From positions 1-27,389 of the forward strand of contig JAEZDJ010000034.1 in assembly GCA_023429565.1 (NCBI GenBank): a stretch of DNA of 27,389 bases, read 5' to 3'. Under the pieces are notes generated by a model, which worked only from the letters and a program-made list of their open reading frames with translations, did not search any database and was not told the origin of the DNA. Below are positions 16,608 through 25,473 of the stretch, piece by piece. The DNA is from Actinomycetes bacterium. GTDB lineage: Bacteria > Actinomycetota > Coriobacteriia > Coriobacteriales > Eggerthellaceae. The stretch's first letter is position 1; every line of letters begins with the position of its first letter. The translations under genes and the position numbers were made by a program.

Positions 16608-18505
16608 CGGCCCTCACCTCCCTCTGCTGCAACGGCCTCGTCCAGCGCAAGGACAGAAACGGACGCCGCAGACGCGCCGCTCCCGACCCTCCACGCAGTG
16701 CTTCTGCCGTACTCCTCGAACATGTGCGTGTAGGTTCCACCCTGCTCAAGGAGGGCGGCATGCGTGCCTTGCTCGACGGCACGGCCGTCATCCATGACAA
16801 CGATGGCGTTTGCGCCCGTCACGGTGGACAGGCGGTGAGCTATCATGATCACCGTCTTTCCGCGTGTGAGCGTCTCCAACGCGCGAAGGATGAGATGCTC
16901 ATTCTCGGGATCGGCAAAGGACGTCGCCTCGTCAAGAAGGATAACCGGCGCGTCTTGCAGAATGGCGCGCGCAAGCGCAATGCGCTGCCGTTCCCCACCC
17001 GACAGATACACTCCGTCGGATCCGACGATGGTATGGATTCCCTCAGGCAGCTTCGCCACAATTCCATCGCACTGAGCCTCGTGGAGCGCACGCAGGATAT
17101 CCTCCTCAGTCGCGCCATCTCGACAGAACGAGACGTTTTCCGCCACCGTCGCCTTGAGTAGCTCGCTGTCTTGAAAAACGCAGGCGCAGCGCCGCATCCA
17201 CCAATCGTAGGGCAGGTCGGCAACATCCACCCCTCCCACCATCACACGGCCCTGCGTCACATCCCAAAAGCGAGCAATGAGATTCGTCACCGTGGACTTG
17301 CCCGAGCCCGAAGGGCCCACCAACGCCGTGACCGTGCCTGCCGGGACCTCAAAAGAGAGACCGTCCAATGCCCAAGAGGCCTCGTCTCCATAGCGGAACC
17401 GCACATCGTCGAACACGATCCCAAAATCCCGGGGAAGATCGATGCCCGTACCGGACAAGGCAGACGATGCTTCCTGCCCTCTGCGCCGCTGCACGGGAGC
17501 CTGCAGGATGCTTTCAATGGAATCAAGTGCCTGGGACGCCATCATGATGCTTGACGAGCAGTCCATGATGCGGGTCATGATGACGGACACAAGCGGCATG
17601 AACACGATGAAGAACACCAGGCTGCGCAGGGCTGCCCCCGGATCGCCAGAAAACTGGTAGAGCAGGATGCCGGCAGGAACAAGCACGAGAAACGCCCCGT
17701 TCACTGCGGTCATATACACGGCCATGGGCTTTTCCATGGACATGACATAGTCCAGAGAGAACCGCTTATAGCGCATGATTGCACCAAAGAACTGACCAAA
17801 CGATCTCACCGTCTGCCCAAACACCTTCACCACCCCAATGCCCCGCACGTATTCGACTCCCGTCGAGCTCATCTCTCCGAGGGCTTTTTGGTAGTGTTCT
17901 ATCAGACTGCTGCTTTCGGACTTGAGCATAGAGACGAGAGCGGCAAATCCGATGGCAATGGGGATCATGCACACGACTGCCATCCGCCAGTCAAAAAAGA
18001 GCATGCTCGCCAAAAACGCGATCGGCATCACGATCGACTGAGCAAGGTCAGGCATCTGGTGCGCAACGAATCCCTCGACGCTCTCAACGTTCTTCTCAAC
18101 GGTCTTGCGTATCTCGCCACTCGGGTTTGAAGAAAAATAGCCCAAGGGAACCCGCTCAAGATGCCGGACAAGACTCACCCGAATCTGAGAGATGGTGTTG
18201 AATGCGGTGAGGTGCGAGAACATGAGGCCAAGGCCGTAAGTTCCGAATGCGGCCGACGCCAACACGAGCGCCTGCCAACCATAGCCGCCCAAAACGTCGG
18301 GATCGACGGCCTGGCCGGACGCGAGAACCGCATCGGCGACCAGGTAGATAAAAAGGTACATGCCGATGCTGACGATGCCCGACAGCGCCCCAAACACCCA
18401 TGAGAGAACCATCGTGACCACGAAAGGCCCTTCAAACCGAGCAAGGCGAACCACAATGTTGGGACGCCTCTTTTGCCCGTCCGCTTTTCCATTCAACCCG
18501 CTCAT
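16604..18505 (-). CDS. IrtA/YbtP-like ABC half-transporter (permease-ATPase)
   Basis: A 633-residue fused permease-ATPase. Residues to about 330 form a six-helix ABC exporter-fold membrane domain (the first helix near residues 29-55; the coupling-region motif PLGYFSSNPSGEIRKTVEKNVESVEGF in two parts). The nucleotide-binding domain from about 365 has Walker A GPSGSGKST, Q-loop VFQDSELL, signature LSGGERQRIALARAI, Walker B VILLDEATSFADPENE and switch His in IAHRLS. The group is that of IrtAB, YbtPQ and relatives, which have exporter folds but import ferric siderophores or metal chelates. It would pair with the next gene, which starts within its stop codon. It is the first gene of the operon; GAGGGAG precedes the ATG at 18505. 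The importer assignment is inferred from pattern and context. Confidence 0.88.
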   Translation of the reverse strand: MSGLNGKADGQKRRPNIVVRLARFEGPFVVTMVLSWVFGALSGIVSIGMYLFIYLVADAVLASGQAVDPDVLGGYGWQALVLASAAFGTYGLGLMFSHLTAFNTISQIRVSLVRHLERVPLGYFSSNPSGEIRKTVEKNVESVEGFVAHQMPDLAQSIVMPIAFLASMLFFDWRMAVVCMIPIAIGFAALVSMLKSESSSLIEHYQKALGEMSSTGVEYVRGIGVVKVFGQTVRSFGQFFGAIMRYKRFSLDYVMSMEKPMAVYMTAVNGAFLVLVPAGILLYQFSGDPGAALRSLVFFIVFMPLVSVIMTRIMDCSSSIMMASQALDSIESILQAPVQRRRGQEASSALSGTGIDLPRDFGIVFDDVRFRYGDEASWALDGLSFEVPAGTVTALVGPSGSGKSTVTNLIARFWDVTQGRVMVGGVDVADLPYDWWMRRCACVFQDSELLKATVAENVSFCRDGATEEDILRALHEAQCDGIVAKLPEGIHTIVGSDGVYLSGGERQRIALARAILQDAPVILLDEATSFADPENEHLILRALETLTRGKTVIMIAHRLSTVTGANAIVVMDDGRAVEQGTHAALLEQGGTYTHMFEEYGRSTAWRVGSGASAASVSVLALDEAVAAEGGEGR

Positions 18506-18698
18506 CCCTGCTCCCTCATAAAGTCAGTGCGTTTCCATTCCCCTCCTCTTCTTTGGGAGGGCCCTGTAGTACACTCGTAGTTACCTTAAACTAACATTTG
18601 CAAAAGACAGGATAGCGTGTCCCCAGCCAGCCCAGCGCCCGTGCGGAAACGCTCCGAAAAGCCACGGAACAACGCCGACGTCGAGAAAGGAAGAGCGT
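18506..18698. promoter_or_regulatory. Divergent control region of the uptake operon and AraC gene
   Basis: The 193-base gap holds an AT-rich dyad GTTACCTTAAACTAAC (18580-18595; GTTA and TAAC arms). On the minus strand its neighbourhood resembles a DtxR/IdeR-type iron box at about 12 of 19 positions by my hand alignment. A CCCTCC/GGGAGG hairpin (18541-18560) lies in the operon's leader. A possible minus-strand promoter is TTAGTT, 17 bases, TACTAC. All assignments are tentative. Confidence 0.35.
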
Positions 18699-19820
18699 GT
18701 GGAAGCCATCCTCGAAACCCTTGTGATGCCCTATGCGCACGAGCTTGGCCTGCGCCGATGCGAGAAGAGCCACAAGCCGGCAGGCATCACACTCACCTGC
18801 GACCCCTCCATGGGAACGGGGTTCTTCTGGACACATTGCTCGACGGCGGATTCATTCGCCGTCTCCATCATGGACATACGCCTGGGGGAGCTCGTCTCAG
18901 CCCGCTACGACCATCCGGAGTTCTATGCCCTCAATCTCATGGACGACAGCCCCGCATTCGATGCATGGCGGGAGGGAATGCATGCATACGCGCATGCCAC
19001 CGAACGGCAGACGACCTTCACCGAGGAAGGCGTCGACTGTAAAACCGAGGCAAGATCGGGCCGACCGGCAAAAGCAAGGCCGCAACCACACAGCCAGAGG
19101 GGCGAGGTCACGGGCCTCGAATCCAAGGACAAGGGATCCGCGCGTATGTCCAACGCGGGAGTCGTCAGCTATCACCAGGCCTCGGGAACGTTCCTCTGCC
19201 CCCTCGCAAAAGGAAGCCGCGTGCGCAGCAGGGCGATCAGATTCATGCCGCAGTACCTTGCCGAACTGTCAGACCGGTTTCGCCTCGACCGCGAGGTCAT
19301 AGAAGCGGCGTGTTTCGGGAATGCCGGCGGCCAGGTCTCCCCGGCAGCCGAACTCGCCCTGCGGCAACTGTTCTCGGCACGGCCCGACAAGCGGTGTGCC
19401 GACCTCTATTACGAAGGCAAGGTGCTCGAACTTGTTTCACTGCTGCTGCAGGAGCACCTCGGGCAACCTCAGGAAGCCGGGGCACCCTGCACCAGCCAGG
19501 ACGACCTCGGCATCAATCGCGCCATAAGCTACATCCACGAACACGCCTTCGAGCCGATGACCTTGGAAACCCTCGAGAAAACCGCCATGATGGGCCGCAC
19601 CAAGCTTTCCCGGCTGTTCAAAGACCGGACCGGCATGTCTCCCATCGAATATCTGGGATCAACGCGCATGGAGAAGGCAATCGTGCTGCTGTCCGACGGC
19701 GAAAGAACCGTTGGGAGCATCGCGCATGCCGTTGGATATGAAAACGCAGGCGCCTTTTCCGAGCGATTCAAGCGAGCAACCGGCATGACACCGAAGGAGT
19801 TCAGAATCATGATCCGATAG
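18699..19820 (+). CDS. AraC-family regulator, PchR-like
   Basis: A 373-residue transcription factor. The C-terminal 100 residues form the two helix-turn-helix AraC domain: LETLEKTAMMGRTKLSRLF and FKDRTGMSPIEYL for the first motif, then VGSIAHAVGYENAGAFSERF and KRATGMTPKEFR for the second. Just before it, ADLYYEGKVLELVSLLLQ matches the helical segment preceding the DNA-binding domain in PchR-type siderophore-responsive regulators. The N-terminal domain (about 1-250) would sense the ligand, with a low-complexity basic stretch near residues 115-145 that looks like an insertion. The start is GTG 18699 after AAAGGAAG. Its divergent position suggests it activates the neighbouring uptake operon when the imported chelate is present. 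Confidence 0.88.
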   Translation: MEAILETLVMPYAHELGLRRCEKSHKPAGITLTCDPSMGTGFFWTHCSTADSFAVSIMDIRLGELVSARYDHPEFYALNLMDDSPAFDAWREGMHAYAHATERQTTFTEEGVDCKTEARSGRPAKARPQPHSQRGEVTGLESKDKGSARMSNAGVVSYHQASGTFLCPLAKGSRVRSRAIRFMPQYLAELSDRFRLDREVIEAACFGNAGGQVSPAAELALRQLFSARPDKRCADLYYEGKVLELVSLLLQEHLGQPQEAGAPCTSQDDLGINRAISYIHEHAFEPMTLETLEKTAMMGRTKLSRLFKDRTGMSPIEYLGSTRMEKAIVLLSDGERTVGSIAHAVGYENAGAFSERFKRATGMTPKEFRIMIR

Positions 19821-19995
19821 CCGTCGGGGCCGATCCCTTCACGACGACTCAAGCCTCATCACCCACGCTGATCGGAGCACGCGCTGCGACCCACTCCCAC
19901 AGATAACGGTTGCTGCGACTCAGCCTTTGGCCTGCCTCGTCCAGACCGACCGCTCGACCGCCCGAAAGAGCACGCGGACGAATGGCGCAATCCGG

Positions 19996-20001
19996 TACAA
20001 T
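19996..20001 (+). promoter_or_regulatory. Candidate -10 box for the helD-like gene
   Basis: TACAAT lies about 55 bases before the GTG start at 20056. No matching -35 is visible at normal spacing. Its position supports a translation start downstream of it. The surrounding gap 19821-20055 holds no convincing ORF or terminator. Confidence 0.35.
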
Positions 20002-20055
20002 GCAGGACGGTACTTTCATTGCAGCAGACCCATCCGCGACTCACGAGGAGCATGC

Positions 20056-22323
20056 GTGCAGCTCGATTCCCGACACATATCAGCGTCTCCATCCAACGAA
20101 GGATCGCCCTCCGGATCGGTCGGCCAATCTTTTGGCGAATGCGACGACCCTTGCGCCAAACTCAACCCCGGAGACTCCGGTGAAGCCAAGGAAGAGAGTG
20201 TGCTGGGCAAATCCCCCGATCCCGTTTTCCTGCAAGAGCAGGGTCATCTTGACGAGACGCATGCAACGCTGAGGACGATGGAACGAAACCTCGTGTCCCA
20301 CATGGAAAAGGCGGCAAGCGAAGCCGCTTCAGACAAGCGGTCCATGTCCGAAGAACTCTCGCCCAACTTTGCCACCTATGCTGACGCGATGGAAACCTAT
20401 GCGGATTTCGCGGCCATGAACCGGGTGATCGACGGCTACAACGCGAGCCAAGAGGCCAATGCCGAACAACTTCGCGTCATCCGCCTGCTGCTCAGGCAGC
20501 CCTACTTTGCAAAGGTCGTCCTCCAGTTCAAGCCGGATCAGGAGCCCAAGGAACTCTATATCGGCAACGCAGGCATATCCGACGAGTCATACCGGCGGCT
20601 CATCGTCGACTGGCGCTCCCCCGTTGCCGAAACTTACTACAACCAGGCCGACGGACGCACATCCTATCGGGCCGACGGACGCGTCATCACCGCAGACCTC
20701 AAGCTGCGTCGACAGTTCGACATAGAGGAGAATCGCCTCAACGCGTATTTCGACACGAGCGTCGCCATTCAAGACTCGCTGCTGCTGGCCTCTCTTTCCA
20801 AGCGCCGAACGGCCCAGATGCAGGCCATCACTGCCACGATACAGAGAGAGCAGAACCTCGTCGTTCGCCATGAAGACGTGCCCGTCCTGCTGGTCAGCGG
20901 CATTGCCGGCAGCGGCAAGACCTCGGTCCTCCTGCAGCGCATCGCATACCTGTTCTATCAGAACCGAGGCGACCTCGACCCCCGCGAGGTCTTTCTCATC
21001 ACGCCGAATGGCATCTTCCGAGACTATGTCGCCAAGGTGCTTCCCGACCTCGGAGAGAGCAATCCCCAGATCCTCACCTGGAGCGAGCTTGCGCATCAGC
21101 TGCTGCAAGATGACAGGGGCAGCGGAGACATGAACGTTCCCCTCGAGGCGCTCGGGCGCATCGACAAGGCCCTGGCCTCCTTTGACTTCGAGCCAAACGA
21201 CTTCAGGGATGTCCGCTGCGCGGACACGCGGCTCGTCGGCGCCGACCAGATAAACAAGCTCTCGACGAAATTCAGGCACATCCCCGCGGGACCCCATCGC
21301 GTGACGCTCATGAGGGAAGATCTCCACACGCGACTGCAAAGCCGCCTCAAGCAGCTTGCGGCCACCGACGAGATCATGGACGAGCTATCCGCCCTCAGCA
21401 TCGAAGATCAGGTGCGAATTTTTCACGAAACCATCGAACCCCAAAACGAACAGGAAGAACGCGCCTACGCCCTACGCTACCTCAACGACCGCTATGCGGC
21501 CGCCTTTGCGTCCGTCGAGCATGACGACTGGTTGCGCATCGACCGCATTGGCATGAGGCTGCTCGGCACGGCGGGGCTCAGGCCGCTCGAATGGCTTTAC
21601 CTCAAGATGGCTCTGACCGGAATGTCCAATCCAAGAGCCCGCTATGTGATGATCGACGAGGTCCAGGACTACACTCCAGCGCAGCTCACCGTCCTGGCGC
21701 GTTACTTCAGGCGTGCGAACTTCCTCCTTTTGGGTGATCCGAACCAAGCCATCGAGGAGGGCACAGCCTCATTCGACCAAATCAGGTCCGTTTTCTCCAC
21801 CCTTTCAGGCCACATCGAGACCTGTCAGCTTCTGACGAGCTATCGCTCCACCCCCGAGATCACCAAACTGTTCGCAAGCCTTCTCGACGACGAGGATCGG
21901 ATGCGAATCTCATCCATCCAACGCGCAGAAGAGGCTCCGACCATCATTTCGCGACTGGGAAAAACGCGATACGAAGCCGAGCTTCGGCGAGCTATCGAGC
22001 AGGCACGGCAAGACGAGGGCCTCACGGCAGTGATCGTGCCGTGGAAACAGGAGGCAAAGCGGCTCCAGTCGATGCTGGGCGACGCGGCACCCACGCTCGT
22101 CGACGGAAAAGGAACGCTTCCCGCCAGCGGCGTGATGATGATCACGCTCGGTCTTGCAAAAGGCCTCGAATTCGATCAGGTGATTGTACCTGACGCGTCG
22201 GAGAGGGCGTTTCCCGACACCCCCCTCTCCCGTCGCCGCCTGTACACCACGCTGTCGCGCGCCATGCGCAAGATCACCGTCCTCGCCCAAGACGAGCTCA
22301 CGCCTCTTATAGAAGAACGCTGA
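20056..22323 (+). CDS. helD: HelD-like RNA polymerase recycling helicase (UvrD superfamily 1)
   Basis: A 755-residue SF1 ATPase of the HelD family, which releases stalled or nucleic-acid-bound RNA polymerase. The N-terminal coiled arm is recognisable (FLQEQGHLDETHATLRTMERN, broken at about residues 58-78), followed by the IVDWRSPVAETYY block typical of HelD. Walker A is GIAGSGKTS (about 282-290), Walker B with motif II is VMIDEVQDYTPAQL, motif III is GDPNQAIEEG, motif IV lies around TSYRSTPEITKLF, and C-terminal motifs are GLAKGLEFDQVIVPDA and LYTTLSRAMRKI. The GTG at 20056 is chosen for AGGAG five bases upstream and the TACAAT box just before it. The first 50 residues are Ser/Gly/Pro-rich and lie ahead of the usual HelD start. 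No partner genes adjoin it. Confidence 0.87.
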   Translation: MQLDSRHISASPSNEGSPSGSVGQSFGECDDPCAKLNPGDSGEAKEESVLGKSPDPVFLQEQGHLDETHATLRTMERNLVSHMEKAASEAASDKRSMSEELSPNFATYADAMETYADFAAMNRVIDGYNASQEANAEQLRVIRLLLRQPYFAKVVLQFKPDQEPKELYIGNAGISDESYRRLIVDWRSPVAETYYNQADGRTSYRADGRVITADLKLRRQFDIEENRLNAYFDTSVAIQDSLLLASLSKRRTAQMQAITATIQREQNLVVRHEDVPVLLVSGIAGSGKTSVLLQRIAYLFYQNRGDLDPREVFLITPNGIFRDYVAKVLPDLGESNPQILTWSELAHQLLQDDRGSGDMNVPLEALGRIDKALASFDFEPNDFRDVRCADTRLVGADQINKLSTKFRHIPAGPHRVTLMREDLHTRLQSRLKQLAATDEIMDELSALSIEDQVRIFHETIEPQNEQEERAYALRYLNDRYAAAFASVEHDDWLRIDRIGMRLLGTAGLRPLEWLYLKMALTGMSNPRARYVMIDEVQDYTPAQLTVLARYFRRANFLLLGDPNQAIEEGTASFDQIRSVFSTLSGHIETCQLLTSYRSTPEITKLFASLLDDEDRMRISSIQRAEEAPTIISRLGKTRYEAELRRAIEQARQDEGLTAVIVPWKQEAKRLQSMLGDAAPTLVDGKGTLPASGVMMITLGLAKGLEFDQVIVPDASERAFPDTPLSRRRLYTTLSRAMRKITVLAQDELTPLIEER

Positions 22324-22341
22324 CCCCGCCATGAATCGCCG

Positions 22342-22779
22342 TCACAAATCCTGCAGCCGATTCTCATCAAGGACGCGTATGCCCGCGGCCTTGAACAGCA
22401 GAGCGGTCACTCCGTCACCGGGGCAAAGCACCCCCGAAAACGTGCCGTCATAGATTAGGCCGCTTCCGCAGGAAGGGCTCCTCGATTTGAGGATGGCGAC
22501 CTCGCATCCCCGTTCCTGCGCTTGGGAAAGGGCTTTGTTGGCACCATCGAGGAAGACGTCCGTGAGATCGGTGCCCCGATCGTCGACGACGCGGGGCATG
22601 CCCCCAACCTCGACGATCTCGCAAGGAGGGCGAGGCGCCTCCAAACCACCCAGCAATTCCGGACAGAGCATGACCATCTCGTGATCATCGCCCAATGCTG
22701 CAACCTCTTCCCGCAGGAAGCCCCTGCCGTCATAGCGGCAGGGTTCTCCCATCAGACACGCGCTCACCGCAATCTTCAT
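22342..22779 (-). CDS. DUF523/TudS-like iron-sulfur protein
   Basis: A 145-residue cytosolic protein of the DUF523 (YbbK) family, of which characterised members are [4Fe-4S] thiouracil desulfurases (TudS). The three cysteine motifs expected to hold the cluster are present: SACLMG (Cys8), CPELLGG (Cys39) and SRSPSCGSG (Cys104). Length is normal for the single-domain form. Start ATG 22779 has a GGTGGATGA stretch upstream. It ends convergently with the helD-like gene and is divergent from the YaiI-family gene. Desulfuration of a thiolated nucleobase or another small thio-compound is inferred from family. Confidence 0.88.
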   Translation of the reverse strand: MKIAVSACLMGEPCRYDGRGFLREEVAALGDDHEMVMLCPELLGGLEAPRPPCEIVEVGGMPRVVDDRGTDLTDVFLDGANKALSQAQERGCEVAILKSRSPSCGSGLIYDGTFSGVLCPGDGVTALLFKAAGIRVLDENRLQDL

Positions 22780-22903
22780 TCATCCACCCATCCAAACAGG
22801 CTTTGCATCGTGCGGCCCCCGGAGATGACCGTTTCAGCATCGCAAACATGGCTCCCAGCGCCCACCGTCGGGCGCACGCCAACACCTGAGAGCTGCTACG
22901 TCG

Positions 22904-22909
22904 TATACT
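22904..22909 (+). promoter_or_regulatory. Candidate -10 box before the YaiI-family gene
   Basis: TATACT lies 60 bases upstream of the ATG at 22970, in the divergent gap 22780-22969. No good -35 is apparent at 17 bases (AACACC). Confidence 0.3.
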
Positions 22910-22969
22910 ATCACGCAAGGCAGGGCGGATCCGTCATGCCTTCTTCGAGAAGAAAGACCGCATGAAACC

Positions 22970-23455
22970 ATGAAGCCCGTCATTTACATCGATGCCGACG
23001 CCTGCCCCGTGACCTCCGAGGCACTGGCCATCGCGCGTGCTAAAAACATTCCGGCGGTTATCGCCGGCAACTCCACCCAAAACCTCGCTCGGCATATTCG
23101 CCGAAGCGATCCGCGTCAGCCCCGCGACGGCTTTTGGGTCGACACCCTGAGCGTCGGCATCGGCGCCGATGCCGCCGATTTCGCCATCATCGAGGAATTG
23201 AACCCGGGAGACATCGTCGTGACCCAGGACATCGGCCTGGCAGCAATGGTGCTGGGACGCGAAGCACGCGCCATTGGAGTCAGGGGACGCCCCTACCGAC
23301 GAGAGACCATCGACATGGACATGGAGATGCGGCACATCGAGAAGAAGGTGCGTCGCCAAGGAGGCAGAACCAAGGGGCCTGCGCCTTTCGAGGAAGAAGA
23401 CCGCGAGCGGTTCATCACGAATCTCCGACGCATGGTCGACGAAGCATTGGCCTAA
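22970..23455 (+). CDS. yaiI: YaiI/YqxD family (UPF0178, DUF188) protein
   Basis: A 161-residue conserved protein of the UPF0178 family with a NYN/PIN-like nuclease-related fold. The N terminus IYIDADACPV (acidic residues Asp8 and Asp10) is the family signature, and DTLSVGIGADAADFAI, GDIVVTQDIGLAA and a RGRPYRRETID block complete it. The conserved aspartates suggest metal binding, but I know of no established biochemical role. The start is the ATG at 22970, preceded by a purine-rich GAGAAGAAAGA some 15 bases away, a weak site; the gene could be read from a nearby upstream ATG in another frame, ATGAAACCATGA, which overlaps its start and may couple translation. Confidence 0.92.
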   Translation: MKPVIYIDADACPVTSEALAIARAKNIPAVIAGNSTQNLARHIRRSDPRQPRDGFWVDTLSVGIGADAADFAIIEELNPGDIVVTQDIGLAAMVLGREARAIGVRGRPYRRETIDMDMEMRHIEKKVRRQGGRTKGPAPFEEEDRERFITNLRRMVDEALA

Positions 23456-23817
23456 AACATCCGCGCCGAAACAGGGGGCATCTCGCCGCATCTGCCCGAG
23501 CGGAAGGGGACAAAGGGCGGGGACCACAGAGGGCAACCGGTCTCTCATTTTCCCAAGCACGCAGAAGCCCTCCGACGCTAATCCCCCTATCCGGTCGGAA
23601 GCACCTTGCCGGCACGGTCCAGAAAAACTTTTGAGCAGGGTGCTTTTTATTGGCGACATCGAGGCTGAGCACATGGCGGACATCAAGCTCATTTCGAAAG
23701 ACTGACGAACTCGGACGAAGAGAAGCGGCCCGGACCCGCTCGGATGCGACGCGATAGCTCCGCCCTCAACCAATCAAAGAGTAACGGCAAGCCCATCAGC
23801 CCCTAGCTCTCCCCTCT
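23456..23817. other. Convergent intergenic region
   Basis: About 360 bases between the YaiI-family gene and the end of the minus-strand LuxR gene. It contains an intrinsic terminator at 23601-23648. The 145 bases before the terminator and 170 after it carry no convincing ORF. A long 3' untranslated region or a small RNA ending at the terminator is possible. Confidence 0.45.
23601..23648 (+). terminator. Intrinsic terminator with U tract
   Basis: GCACCTTGC (23601-23609) pairs with GCAGGGTGC (23635-23643) through nine pairs including two G-U, and TTTTT follows at 23644-23648. It is the most classical intrinsic terminator in the window and would end the YaiI-family transcript. Confidence 0.65.
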
Positions 23818-25344
23818 TCAGAGCGTCGGCTGAGCCACCTCGATGAGATCAAGGAGTTCCTGCTTGGAATTGACTCCGAGCTTGCGGTAGATATGCACCG
23901 TGTGAGTCTTCACCGTTCCCGTCGTAACGAACAGGGCATCAGAGATATAGGGCAGGCTGCGTCCCTTCGCAAGGTAGCCGAACACCTCGGTCTCCCGCTT
24001 CGTCAGGCCGCCATCGCGGGCGAGACGGTCGATGCGAGCCGAGACATCCTCCTTGAAGGGAGGCTCCTCCGAAGGGAGTTCCTCGGGTTGATCCGCGTCC
24101 CCGGCATCTCCTTCCTGATCAGACGACCCCACGCGTGCAATGACCATGAAGAACAGGGCAAGCACGCCGCATCCGCATACCACGCTGAGAACAAAATCAC
24201 CCGATCCATACCGGTCGAAAACCTGCTTGCCAACCACATTGCCAAGAAACACCACCCCCGCTATGAGCGCTTGCCCAACGCTGAACGAGAGCAGCGGGGA
24301 CAGCCCCTGCTCCTGCGTGCTCTGGGTTATGACCAGAAACACCAGAACTTGCAGAAAGAATGCGCTCCCTTGGACAAGGGCGCCTCCCACGGGAATGGCG
24401 AGCGACCCGAACACCATGATGGCCACCAAGCCAACAACGGTAAACGTCAGCGTTATGCGATAGAGGCCACTCACCGACAAGGACGAACGGTCAGACGTCA
24501 CCGGCACGAGCACCATCGTGGCAATGCAGGCGCAGACCGCGATGCCCCCAAAAAACAGACTCTCCACCCCCGCATAAGCACGCCCCATGACAACAGAGGT
24601 GATGAGATTGCCAATGAAGGATGCAGCAATCAAGACGCCGATCCATCGCCACGGAAGCACCTGGGCCTCCCACGATCCGGCAGTGAGCTCGCCAGGCATT
24701 GAAAGGGTCGAATCGTCCAAAGACCGCACAGGAAACACGTCTGAAGAAACCTCATGGCGAGAACGGGCGTCGCTCATCCACAGTCCCCATGAGACCAGGG
24801 GCAGCAGGAACACAATGAGAACCGCCACAACATGGGGCAGTTGGGCGATGACGAGATACAGCAGATAGGCAACCAGAAACGAAAGGACGATGAGCGACTG
24901 CATGCTGCGAGACCCCAGGGAATAGCGGGCACCCCAAGCAACGCCCATCATCGGAACGCAGAAGCCGTCGACAATGCCGCAGGCAATGACGACCTCGCGC
25001 GCATTCACGCTCAGCGCCCACGTTATGGCAAGAGAGGTAAGCGCTATCAGGACGGCTGCGACAAGGAACAACGGCCTGCGCACCACGACCCGACCACGGC
25101 GCGCGATTCCCATGACCGCAAGCGCGAACACCATCGTCGCAGCCTGGGAGGCAAAGAAGCCATACTCAAGCCCCGTGCTTGTCACCTCTCCCCCACCCCC
25201 GGGGAACAAGGCCGGACTCAGGTACGCGCAAAAGCCCCATGACCAAAGCAAGGCAGAGCCGAGGACGGCCTTGATGGACGAAGCCTGCGCCGGCGGCCAC
25301 CGACGCACAGAACGCTCCTGGTTCTGACGAGCTCCACGGCCCAT
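23818..25344 (-). CDS. Membrane-spanning LuxR-family regulator
   Basis: A 508-residue one-component regulator. Residues about 25-400 contain roughly twelve hydrophobic segments resembling a transporter-like (MFS-like) membrane domain. A charged acidic linker rich in Glu, Asp and Pro (about 405-440) follows, then a C-terminal LuxR/FixJ helix-turn-helix: LTKRETEVFGYLAKGRSLPYI and VTTGTVKTHTVHIYRKLGV. In Eggerthella and relatives such proteins sense small molecules and activate adjacent reductase genes. The ATG at 25344 is chosen over a longer frame because AAGGAGGTG lies directly upstream. It is divergent from the flavoprotein gene, separated by 244 bases, and is its likely regulator. Function as the sensor of that enzyme's substrate is inferred from context. 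Confidence 0.92.
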   Translation of the reverse strand: MGRGARQNQERSVRRWPPAQASSIKAVLGSALLWSWGFCAYLSPALFPGGGGEVTSTGLEYGFFASQAATMVFALAVMGIARRGRVVVRRPLFLVAAVLIALTSLAITWALSVNAREVVIACGIVDGFCVPMMGVAWGARYSLGSRSMQSLIVLSFLVAYLLYLVIAQLPHVVAVLIVFLLPLVSWGLWMSDARSRHEVSSDVFPVRSLDDSTLSMPGELTAGSWEAQVLPWRWIGVLIAASFIGNLITSVVMGRAYAGVESLFFGGIAVCACIATMVLVPVTSDRSSLSVSGLYRITLTFTVVGLVAIMVFGSLAIPVGGALVQGSAFFLQVLVFLVITQSTQEQGLSPLLSFSVGQALIAGVVFLGNVVGKQVFDRYGSGDFVLSVVCGCGVLALFFMVIARVGSSDQEGDAGDADQPEELPSEEPPFKEDVSARIDRLARDGGLTKRETEVFGYLAKGRSLPYISDALFVTTGTVKTHTVHIYRKLGVNSKQELLDLIEVAQPTL

Positions 25345-25406
25345 CCCCCACCTCCTTCGATCTGCACGGGACCGATCCCGCGCCCTTCCCCGTTGCGTCT
25401 TTCCCC

Positions 25407-25412
25407 ATAGTA
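25407..25412 (-). promoter_or_regulatory. Candidate -10 box for the LuxR gene
   Basis: On the minus strand TACTAT (25412 down to 25407), with CTGGCG 17 bases further upstream as a weak -35, would give a leader of about 55 bases to the start at 25344. Confidence 0.35.
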
Positions 25413-25473
25413 ACGCACGCGCCCGCTTTCGCCAGCGTGCTCTCACGGACTTCCTGACCTGCTTCTGAAAAAA

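Noticed and set aside
22934..23773. Minus-strand frame covering the YaiI-family gene
   Set aside because: It is the shadow of a well-conserved gene on the plus strand and has no domain.
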